A stretch of 29,679 nt of DNA from CAYJPK01 sp964372035 (GTDB taxonomy: Bacteria > Desulfobacterota > Desulfovibrionia > Desulfovibrionales > Desulfovibrionaceae). The stretch spans positions 1 through 29,679 of the forward strand of contig CAYJPK010000022.1 in NCBI GenBank assembly GCA_964372035.1. The letters run 5' to 3'. The stretch's first letter is position 1. Each line of letters opens with the position of its first letter. Shown here in pieces: positions 15,689-22,462 of this stretch. Both the position numbers and the translations under genes were made by a program. The notes under the pieces were generated by a model, which worked only from the letters and a program-made list of their open reading frames with translations, made no database searches and had not been told where the DNA came from.

Positions 15689-16843
15689 ATGAAAGAACAT
15701 ATATTTTATAATGCAAAAATCGTTACAGGAACTGAAGTTCTTGAAGGTCACATTCAAGTTAAAAATGGTGTAATCAAAGATATTGCAACTGGCAAAAATG
15801 GTTTTAATAATGCACAAAATACAGTAGATTGTGAGGGAGATTATTTAATCCCTGGTTTAATTGAACTTCACACAGATAATTTGGAAAAGCACCTTATGCC
15901 TCGTCCGTCTGTTTTGTGGCCAAATCCTGTTAATGCTTTTTTAACCCATGATGCACAAATTGCTGCAGCCGGTATCACAACTGTTTACGACTCAATATGT
16001 ATTGGCGATACAAACGGTAGCAACCGCTATACAATGCTTGGACTTGGTATGGACGCTTTTCACTCTTGCGTTGAAGAGTGTGAAAGAGATTTACGCAGTG
16101 ACCATAGACTTCATATTCGTTGTGAACTAGGTGATCCTGAGCTTTGGAATTTGTTTGAACCAGCCGCAAAGTCAGATTATCTTGGCTTAGTTTCGCTTAT
16201 GGATCACACTCCAGGGCAAAGACAATGGCAAGATTATAATGCCTATCGTACTTATCAAAGTAAGAATCATGTTTGGAGTGATGAAGAATTTGCAAAAAAT
16301 GTGGAGCACTTACAGCAAAGACAAGAAAAGTTTGCAAAAAAACATACAGATTTAGTGGTAGATTATTGCAAAGAAAACCAATTGCCACTAGCTAGCCATG
16401 ATGATACAACTATAGAACATGTGGAAGAAGCTGTTGAGCGTGGCATTAATATTTGTGAATTTCCTACTACCTTAGAGTCAGCTAAAGCTGCATTTGATAA
16501 GGGCTTGACTGTTCTTATGGGCTCACCAAATGTTGTTAGAGGTGGTTCACATTCTGGTAATATTGGTGCTATGGAAGTTGCAAAAGCAGGATATTTAGGC
16601 GGTTTGTCATCTGATTATGTGCCAAGCAGCCTTTTGCAGGGTGCATTTTTATTACACCAAAAAGCCGATATGGATTTAGCTTCTGCGATTTCAACAGTTA
16701 CATCAAAAAATGCGAAAGCTGTGGGTCTAAATGATAGAGGTGAAATCAAAAAAGGTCTTCGTGCTGACATGGTTAGAGTGCATATGCGCAAAGATTCACC
16801 ACTCGTGCGTGAAGTTTGGTTAAAGGGTTCAAGAGTTTTTTAA
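15689..16843 (+). CDS. phnM: RPnTP hydrolase (alpha-D-ribose 1-methylphosphonate 5-triphosphate diphosphatase)
   Basis: PhnM removes pyrophosphate from the ribose-phosphonate triphosphate, giving the substrate of PhnJ. It is an amidohydrolase. Metal-ligand candidates are His61 and Asp63 (PGLIELHTDNLEKH), His237 with Asp238-Asp239 (ASHDDTT) and Asp309 (GGLSSDYVPSS). Length 384 is normal. The ribosome binding site CGGAG precedes ATG 15689. It lies 22 bp after phnL and 22 bp before the chosen phnN start. Confidence 0.94.
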   Translation: MKEHIFYNAKIVTGTEVLEGHIQVKNGVIKDIATGKNGFNNAQNTVDCEGDYLIPGLIELHTDNLEKHLMPRPSVLWPNPVNAFLTHDAQIAAAGITTVYDSICIGDTNGSNRYTMLGLGMDAFHSCVEECERDLRSDHRLHIRCELGDPELWNLFEPAAKSDYLGLVSLMDHTPGQRQWQDYNAYRTYQSKNHVWSDEEFAKNVEHLQQRQEKFAKKHTDLVVDYCKENQLPLASHDDTTIEHVEEAVERGINICEFPTTLESAKAAFDKGLTVLMGSPNVVRGGSHSGNIGAMEVAKAGYLGGLSSDYVPSSLLQGAFLLHQKADMDLASAISTVTSKNAKAVGLNDRGEIKKGLRADMVRVHMRKDSPLVREVWLKGSRVF

Positions 16844-16865
16844 ACTACAAAGCAGGTTGATGAAT

Positions 16866-17408
16866 ATGGCAAGATTAATTTATTTAATTGGAGCTTCTGG
16901 TTCTGGTAAAGATACAATCCTAAGTAAGACAAAGGAGCTTTTAAATAGCGATGATTTTGTTTTCGTAAAAAGATATATTACTCGTCCTTATAGCGTTAGC
17001 TCAAAAAATGGTGTTGATGAGGATCATTATTATCTTAGCCATGAAGACTTTGAAAAAAAACTTGAAAGCAATTTTTTTGCCATGCATTGGAATAGTCATA
17101 ACAATTATTATGGCATCGCAAAAAGTATTAATAATGATTTAACGAACAATAAAACTGTTATTATTAATGGCTCTCGTGAGTACTTAGCGCAAGCTAAAAA
17201 GGATTATCCAGACTTGCAAGCTGTTTTAATTAATGTTGAACCAGAAGTTTTGAAAGAACGTCTTTTAAATCGTGGTCGTGAAACAGGAGCAGATTTTATT
17301 GAACGTTTAAATGGTGCAAATAAAGAAATTAGCGAGGACTGCATTATAATTGATAATTCTGGCGAGCTTGATATTGCAGTTAAGGCTTTTTGCGAGATTT
17401 TGGGCTAG
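16866..17408 (+). CDS. phnN: Ribose 1,5-bisphosphokinase
   Basis: PhnN phosphorylates ribose 1,5-bisphosphate to PRPP, feeding the product of the pathway back to nucleotide metabolism. The P-loop is GASGSGKDT (residues 9-17), in a protein of the guanylate-kinase fold (RYITRPY near residue 36 is typical). I chose ATG 16866 (180 residues) because AGCAGG lies at a good distance; ATG 16860 would be only 3 bp from that site and TTG 16857 touches it. Confidence 0.92.
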   Translation: MARLIYLIGASGSGKDTILSKTKELLNSDDFVFVKRYITRPYSVSSKNGVDEDHYYLSHEDFEKKLESNFFAMHWNSHNNYYGIAKSINNDLTNNKTVIINGSREYLAQAKKDYPDLQAVLINVEPEVLKERLLNRGRETGADFIERLNGANKEISEDCIIIDNSGELDIAVKAFCEILG

Positions 17409-17414
17409 AAGATT

Positions 17415-18020
17415 ATGTTAAGCGTAGAACCAACAGTTCATAATTCGGCAATTATCAGTAACTCAAAGCTAGGTATTTGGACAGAAATTGGCAGAGATAC
17501 TGAGCTTTATGATGTTGATTTTGGTGACTATAGTTATACTGGAACTCGTTGCCATTTAATGTATTCAAAAATTGGGAAATTTTCTAATATTGCAAACCAT
17601 GTGCGCATAAATCCAAGCAATCACCCTCAATGGCGAGCCTCATTACACCATTTTATGTATAGGGCAAGTATGTACGGTTTAGGCGAAGATGAAGAAGAAT
17701 TTTTTAACTGGCGAAAAGAACATTCTGTAAGCATAGGGCATGATACTTGGATAGGTCACGGAGCACAAGTTTTGGCAGGTGTAAAGGTTGGAATTGGTGC
17801 TATTATAGCGGCTGGAGCTGTCGTGACAAAAGACGTTGAGCCATATACTATAGTTGGCGGTGTGAGTGCAAAAATTATTAAGCGTAGGTTTAATAAAAAT
17901 ATTGCAGAAAAATTACAAGAACTTGCTTGGTGGAATTGGGATCATGATAAATTAAAATCAGCTTTGCCAGATTTTAGAAAATTACAAGTAGAAGAATTTA
18001 TAGAAAAATACAATAAGTAG
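17415..18020 (+). CDS. Hexapeptide-repeat acetyltransferase of phn operons
   Basis: This 201-residue protein has the left-handed beta-helix (hexapeptide) fold: repeated I/L/V-G-x4 turns are seen at about 8-55 and 105-145 (IGHGAQVLAG, VGIGAIIAAGAVV). The SNHPQWR segment holds the likely catalytic His of xenobiotic-type acetyltransferases, and VGGVSAKIIKRRF is the usual C-terminal end of the helix. Related proteins are annotated as phosphonate metabolism transferases. It could acetylate aminoalkylphosphonates, the job PhnO does in E. coli, but PhnO is a GNAT enzyme and unrelated. It is the last gene of the operon, 6 bp after phnN. Confidence 0.85.
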   Translation: MLSVEPTVHNSAIISNSKLGIWTEIGRDTELYDVDFGDYSYTGTRCHLMYSKIGKFSNIANHVRINPSNHPQWRASLHHFMYRASMYGLGEDEEEFFNWRKEHSVSIGHDTWIGHGAQVLAGVKVGIGAIIAAGAVVTKDVEPYTIVGGVSAKIIKRRFNKNIAEKLQELAWWNWDHDKLKSALPDFRKLQVEEFIEKYNK

Positions 18021-18297
18021 TCAAAGTTGAAAAAGTTATTTTCAATGTTTTTTCAAGTGGTTTAGCCACCAGACACGCTTACTCCAATAACCCTTGCGGA
18101 GCACTAGAGGTTAATTTTAGCTTTTTTACGTTACGCAAATGCTTTGCTTACGTTGATGGTAGTGATGTCAACTTAAAATACTATAACGTATATTAAAATG
18201 TTTTTCATCATCGGCAAAATAATCTATGAAAAATATACAAATTATATTGAAATTAAAATAAAAATCCTTCATATTTGAAAAAACGGAGGGCTAAACT
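18021..18297. other. Intergenic region between phn operon and VOC gene
   Basis: This region has the phn terminator (18027-18053), a GTGGTTTAGCCACC palindrome core (18057-18070), a partly palindromic stretch at 18128-18155 (ACGTTACGCAAATG / CTTTGCTTACGT), and the GGAGGG ribosome binding site of the next gene at 18285-18290. No gene is seen. Confidence 0.6.
18027..18053 (+). terminator. Terminator of the phn operon
   Basis: TTGAAAA (18027-18033) pairs with TTTTCAA (18039-18045) around a 5-nt loop, then TG and a run of six T. It lies 6 bp after the last phn gene. The stem is AT-rich, so termination may be partial. Confidence 0.65.
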
Positions 18298-18681
18298 ATG
18301 AGAGTTGAACATATTGCAATTTACGTTAAAGATTTAGATAAATCTAGAACCTTTTATGAAAAATATTTCAATGCAAAAAGCAATGAATTGTACCATAACA
18401 AAACTAGGGATTTTAAATCGTATTTTTTAAGTTTTGAAAGTGGCGCTAGGCTTGAGTTAATGAATTTGCCAGTTTTAGAAGATGCTAGCGAAAATATTAA
18501 ACGCTACGGTATTATTCATATTGCTTTTAGTGTTGGAAGTGAGCAGAAAGTTCGAGATTTGACAGAAGAAATAAGACTTGCAGGTTATGAAATTGTTAGT
18601 GAGCCACATGTGACAGGTGATGGCTATTATGAAAGCACTGTTAAGGACAATGAGGGCAATCTTGTTGAAATTACAGTTTAG
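18298..18681 (+). CDS. VOC superfamily metalloprotein (glyoxalase-like)
   Basis: This 127-residue protein has two beta-alpha-beta-beta-beta modules of the vicinal oxygen chelate fold. The expected metal ligands are in place: His5 (EHIAIYV), Glu53 (ARLELM), His74 (IIHIAFSV) and Glu124 (NLVEITV). This fits a glyoxalase I-like lyase or a dioxygenase-like protein; the substrate cannot be told. A strong GGAGGG lies 7 bp before ATG 18298. It stands alone after the phn terminator and ends at a shared terminator. A role in methylglyoxal removal is possible, not shown. Confidence 0.85.
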   Translation: MRVEHIAIYVKDLDKSRTFYEKYFNAKSNELYHNKTRDFKSYFLSFESGARLELMNLPVLEDASENIKRYGIIHIAFSVGSEQKVRDLTEEIRLAGYEIVSEPHVTGDGYYESTVKDNEGNLVEITV

Positions 18682-18726
18682 CAAAAGATAATAATTATAA
18701 TAATGCTAATCGAAATGCATTATAAT

Positions 18727-18754
18727 AAAAAAAGCGGCAAAAGCCGCTTTTTTT
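18727..18754. terminator. Bidirectional terminator
   Basis: AAAAAAAGCGGC (18727-18738) and GCCGCTTTTTTT (18743-18754) form a 12-bp stem with an AAAA loop and a T run on both strands. It ends the VOC gene (+) and the cvpA-mazG-acidic protein operon (-); its right end overlaps the stop codon of the latter by 2 bp. Confidence 0.9.
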
Positions 18755-19028
18755 ATTCCTCATCGTCCTCGTCGTCCTCATCGTCATTATGCTCTTCAGC
18801 ATAATTAAAATTAGGTTCGATTTCAGAAAAATAAATATGTGGATCAAAGTCAGAACTATGCCACTCATCATAAACTGAAAGAGGAAAATTACGATAAATA
18901 TGTGTAAATTCATCGTCCTCAATGCTTAAATTAACATACATTGTGCCACGTTCTTCACCACTAATATCGGTCTGCACAAAGTCAACTTCAAAAATTTCAA
19001 CTAATTCAATATCTATTTCATCTTTCAT
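18753..19028 (-). CDS. Acidic 91-residue protein, unknown function
   Basis: I do not recognise this protein. The first 70 residues look like a small folded domain with alternating hydrophobic strands (VEIFEVDFVQT, GTMYVNLSIEDDEFTHIY). The tail is almost pure Asp/Glu (residues 82-91). About 35% of residues are Asp or Glu and only three are Lys or Arg; there is no Cys and no signal peptide. I chose ATG 19028: it comes one base after the mazG stop (TAG-T-ATG), with AAAAAGG at the end of mazG as ribosome binding site, so translation is coupled. A longer frame inside mazG lacks support. Overlap of its stop with a terminator is a further sign that the gene is compact and real. Confidence 0.7.
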   Translation of the reverse strand: MKDEIDIELVEIFEVDFVQTDISGEERGTMYVNLSIEDDEFTHIYRNFPLSVYDEWHSSDFDPHIYFSEIEPNFNYAEEHNDDEDDEDDEE

Positions 19029-19029
19029 A

Positions 19030-19806
19030 CTAATTACCTTTTTGGATTTTTTTTGCTTCTTCCCATAATTCGTCTTTATCATCAAGGCTAAGCTCAGAAA
19101 ATTTAACATCTTTTTTATTTGCTAAATCTTCCATAATGATAAAACGATCTAAAAATCTATTTGTAGCATTATCAAGAGCTGCTGCAGCCTTTAAGCCCTT
19201 GCGTCTGCCAAATTCAACTAAACTAAACAAATGATCGCCGAACTCTTGCTCAATAGCTTTTTCATCATTTTGTGAACATGCATCTAAAAGCTCTAACCAT
19301 TCTGCTTCAACCTGCTGTTCAACTTCTTCAGTTGTATCCCAAGTAAAGCCCTTTGATGCGGCTTTTGAGTGAATACGATAAGCCTTAGTAAGCGGAGGTA
19401 AAGATCGTGGCATACTATCATATGTGCCTTTTTTCTCTTTCTTTTCGCCTTGCTTAATCTTTTCCCAGTTCTTCATAAGTTCTTCACGATTAGCAATTTC
19501 AGTATCAGCAAATACATGAGGGTGACGTCTAATCATTTTAGCCATTCCATCATTGATTACATCTTCAAGGCTGAAATCGTCCTTGTGCAATCTACTAATA
19601 AATAAAAGCAAAAACATTACATCGCCAAGTTCCTCACGAACATCAGCCTTTGTGCCATTACGGATAGCATCAACAAGTTCAAAACATTCTTCGATAACAT
19701 ATTCTGTAAGGCTGTTAGGTGTTTGCTCTTTATCCCACTCACAACCATTAGGAGCAAGTAAAGCTGCAATCACATCATCAAATTGGTCAATTACATGTTT
19801 AGACAT
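19030..19806 (-). CDS. mazG: Nucleoside triphosphate pyrophosphohydrolase MazG
   Basis: MazG hydrolyses (d)NTPs to monophosphates and pyrophosphate, cleaning abnormal nucleotides and affecting stress alarmone levels. Both MazG domains are present in the 258 residues: the first has GCEWDKEQTPNSL, EECFELVDAI and REELGDVMF (the Mg-binding E/D residues); the second has EWLELL and EQEFGDHLFSLVEFGRRKG. Length agrees with the two-domain E. coli type. It begins 9 bp after cvpA and is followed by the acidic protein. Confidence 0.93.
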   Translation of the reverse strand: MSKHVIDQFDDVIAALLAPNGCEWDKEQTPNSLTEYVIEECFELVDAIRNGTKADVREELGDVMFLLLFISRLHKDDFSLEDVINDGMAKMIRRHPHVFADTEIANREELMKNWEKIKQGEKKEKKGTYDSMPRSLPPLTKAYRIHSKAASKGFTWDTTEEVEQQVEAEWLELLDACSQNDEKAIEQEFGDHLFSLVEFGRRKGLKAAAALDNATNRFLDRFIIMEDLANKKDVKFSELSLDDKDELWEEAKKIQKGN

Positions 19807-19815
19807 GATATTTCC

Positions 19816-20331
19816 TTATAACTCATTGAGTAAATCAATCGGTAAAATATTAATTAAGTATTTGCTAAATTCTTTAATATATGGCGCAAGTTCAGATGTT
19901 TCAATTATTGGTGTATCGTTCAAAATAAAGTCTGCTATAAGAACAATTAATGCACTCACCAAAAACCCTTTTGCAAAGCCGACTATAGCTCCAGCTAAAT
20001 GATCAAGCCAAGCAGTAAAAGTTAGCGCAAAAAACTTATGCAGAATTTTAGCACAAATTGCAACTAAAATTAGCACCAAAATGAAAATTAAAATATATGA
20101 AATCCCGTCAAGCCATTTTTTATCGGCTATATATGGTGAAATATAATGAGCAAGTTCTTGGTAAAACATGCTGGAAAGCCATATTGCTAGTACAAAACCA
20201 ACAAGCCCAGCAACTTCATCAACAAAACCTCGAAAAGCACCACGCACTAAAAATAAAATTGTAATTAAAGCGATAGCTATATCAAGCAAGTTAAACTGAA
20301 GTGCTGTATCCATTATTTTTTCAAGTTCCAT
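19816..20331 (-). CDS. cvpA: CvpA family membrane protein
   Basis: The 171-residue product has four hydrophobic segments, with LLDIAIALITILFLVRGAFR, GLVGFVLAIWLSSMF and YILIFILVLILVAICAKIL, and a C-terminal helix LDHLAGAIVGFAKGFLVSAL typical of the CvpA family (colicin V production accessory protein). The family is an inner-membrane protein of uncertain role in envelope homeostasis. ATG 20331 has GTGAG upstream; ATG 20313 is a weaker alternative. It starts a small operon with mazG. Confidence 0.88.
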   Translation of the reverse strand: MELEKIMDTALQFNLLDIAIALITILFLVRGAFRGFVDEVAGLVGFVLAIWLSSMFYQELAHYISPYIADKKWLDGISYILIFILVLILVAICAKILHKFFALTFTAWLDHLAGAIVGFAKGFLVSALIVLIADFILNDTPIIETSELAPYIKEFSKYLINILPIDLLNEL

Positions 20332-20347
20332 ATAATCTCACTAGCCC

Positions 20348-20385
20348 TAAAAAATTTATGCGGTAAGCTCAAGTGAACTTACCGC
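20348..20385 (-). terminator. Terminator of the qrcABCD operon
   Basis: On the minus strand GCGGTAAG and CTTACCGC form an 8-bp stem (20360-20385 limits), extended inside by TCA/TGA, followed by ATAAATTTTTT. It lies about 24 bp after the qrcD stop. The loop again contains a TGAAC/GTTCA motif like the other terminators in this window. Confidence 0.8.
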
Positions 20386-20408
20386 TAATAGGTATTATGT
20401 AAAGTATT

Positions 20409-21659
20409 TTAACTGTTTAATTCTTTTTCTTGTGGAAACATTGGTAAATATCTATATGAAATAGCTAGAACTACCCACGCATAACCAATTACTAAGAAAG
20501 TTGGTGCCCATTCAGCCCAGTTTGGATTGTATAATTCCCATGTATCGAACGGTAAAACAGGCATAGCAAGAGCTTGAACTGTCATAACATAACGATTAAT
20601 TGTAACACCTACACATGTCAAAATAGCCGCTGTATAGAACATAGTTGGGTTATTGCGAAACTTTGGAGTCATCAAAAGTATTGCAGGTAGAACACCACAA
20701 ATTAAAATTTCAGTATAAAGCAACCACTGACCATAGATATTGCCGTGGAACATTTGCTCATATGTCATTCCAGCACGAGGTAAAACTCCAGTAATCCAGC
20801 CATAAGTATCAATAATTTTAAATACAATATAAACTGTAAGCATGGTTCCGCCGATTTTTGCCATTAATTGCTTAACGTCCCAGCTTACTAACCGACGACC
20901 AGAAAATTTCTCCATTACAGTACAAATAAGTGTTGTAAATAAAGGACCACTACCAACAGCAGATAAAACATAGAGGAAGAAAGTCCAAGGCCAAATAAAG
21001 AAACCTTCACGGAAAATATAAGGACGAGCAAATAAAACACCATACATACCGCCAAGTGAGCCTTGGTGGAAGGTAGATAAAAATGCACCAATACCAGCAA
21101 AAAGTGGCATCACTAAGTGCATGTTATGTGTAAACGTGTGTATAATTGGGTTTTTATCAAGCTTTCTGTTTTCAAGTACAAGCGGAACAAATTCAATTAT
21201 CAATACAGTCAGATAGCAGGTAATACAAAATATAACCTCTAAGAGCATGGAGTGAACGTTCGCATGCCAATAGCCAAACCATGAACGAAGCGGCTGTCCA
21301 ATATCAAGAACTAATACTATCATAGCACCACTATAACATAAAAAACCTAGAACAACTGTTAAGTTGATAATATATTTCAATTTATCGATGTTTAATATGT
21401 AGCGAAGCAAGCCAGAGAAAAAGGCACCAGCACCAAGTGCAATAACAGCAAGGTCAAAGGTAATCCATAAACCAAAGCCAAAATAGTCATCCAATGCAGT
21501 TACGCCAAGACCGTAAAATAGTACATTTAATGCAGCATATGCTCCCCATAAAATCATCAACAATGCAGGAATCAAAGAGATGATGAACTTTTGTAAGTTA
21601 CAACGCTCTAAGCCTTCAGGAAATAAAGCTGCATCAATAGGTGTTTTTTTATAGTACAT
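20409..21659 (-). CDS. qrcD: Qrc complex membrane subunit QrcD (NrfD-like)
   Basis: QrcD is the integral membrane subunit of the menaquinone reductase complex and binds the quinone. The 416-residue product has about ten hydrophobic helices as in NrfD/PsrC proteins; examples are FIISLIPALLMILWGAYAAL near the start and FLVIGYAWVVLAISYRYL near the end. I chose ATG 21659, which follows the qrcC stop by 4 bp and has AAGG upstream; the longer frame running into qrcC adds 23 charged residues with no support. It is last in the operon and ends in the terminator at 20348-20385. Confidence 0.92.
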   Translation of the reverse strand: MYYKKTPIDAALFPEGLERCNLQKFIISLIPALLMILWGAYAALNVLFYGLGVTALDDYFGFGLWITFDLAVIALGAGAFFSGLLRYILNIDKLKYIINLTVVLGFLCYSGAMIVLVLDIGQPLRSWFGYWHANVHSMLLEVIFCITCYLTVLIIEFVPLVLENRKLDKNPIIHTFTHNMHLVMPLFAGIGAFLSTFHQGSLGGMYGVLFARPYIFREGFFIWPWTFFLYVLSAVGSGPLFTTLICTVMEKFSGRRLVSWDVKQLMAKIGGTMLTVYIVFKIIDTYGWITGVLPRAGMTYEQMFHGNIYGQWLLYTEILICGVLPAILLMTPKFRNNPTMFYTAAILTCVGVTINRYVMTVQALAMPVLPFDTWELYNPNWAEWAPTFLVIGYAWVVLAISYRYLPMFPQEKELNS

Positions 21660-21663
21660 AATC

Positions 21664-22440
21664 TTAACCTTGCCCCTTTGTTTTTTCATCTGCAAGATAG
21701 TTATCACCTTGACGGCGAACCCACTCACGACGACTGATATAATAAACTTGAGGTTCAGTACCTAAACGCTCAAGTAAACGAAACGCATTAGGATCTTTAA
21801 CTAATTTTGATACTTCATGGTTAGGGTTTTTCATGTCACCAAACTTAATCGCACCATTAGGGCAAGTTGCTGTACAAGCAGTAACGTATTCGCCATCAGC
21901 TAAATTATTAGGGTCTTTTCCCTCAACTCTAGCTTTAGCACGAGCATCATTTAGACGATGGTGACAGAAAGTACATTTTTCAACAACACCACGAGGACGA
22001 GTAGAAGTATTAGTGTTTAAAACTTTTTCTAAACCCTCAGCCCATGTTGGGTCAAACCAGTTAAAATATCTAGCGTGATAAGGGCAAGAAGCAACGCAGT
22101 ATCTGCAACCAATACAGCGTGGATAAATTTGACTAACAATGCCACCTTCTTCGTTTTTATCTGTTGCAATAACAGGGCACACTTCTACGCATGATGGGCG
22201 ACCACAATGCATGCAAGGACGTGGTAAAAACGCTGTTTCATGTTCTGGAAATGCTTTGCCATTGCTTAAGCGATATACTAGCATCCAGTTCATGGTACGC
22301 AATTTATTGCTAGCATCGGTTGTTAATGCGACATTATTTTCAGCCTGGCATGCCACCATACAAGCGCCACAACCAGTGCATTTATCAATATCAACGACCA
22401 TTGTCCAAAGTCGTTCAAACTCTTTACTAGGAGAAGCCAT
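21664..22440 (-). CDS. qrcC: Qrc complex iron-sulfur subunit QrcC
   Basis: QrcC passes electrons between QrcB/QrcA and the membrane subunit. In 258 residues there are sixteen Cys in the pattern of four [4Fe-4S] clusters: 21, 24, 27, 31; 76, 79, 84, 88; 109, 112, 115, 119; and 156, 159, 189, 193. It belongs to the DmsB/NrfC/PsrB family. There is no Tat or Sec signal, so it probably travels with QrcB or stays attached through it. GAGGT precedes ATG 22440 and there are 22 bp after qrcB. Confidence 0.94.
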   Translation of the reverse strand: MASPSKEFERLWTMVVDIDKCTGCGACMVACQAENNVALTTDASNKLRTMNWMLVYRLSNGKAFPEHETAFLPRPCMHCGRPSCVEVCPVIATDKNEEGGIVSQIYPRCIGCRYCVASCPYHARYFNWFDPTWAEGLEKVLNTNTSTRPRGVVEKCTFCHHRLNDARAKARVEGKDPNNLADGEYVTACTATCPNGAIKFGDMKNPNHEVSKLVKDPNAFRLLERLGTEPQVYYISRREWVRRQGDNYLADEKTKGQG

Positions 22441-22462
22441 AGTTACCTCATTAATATATCAT

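Noticed and set aside
19553..20002. 149-codon plus-strand frame across mazG and cvpA
   Set aside because: Antisense to two recognised genes; Ser/Thr-rich composition is typical of a shadow frame.
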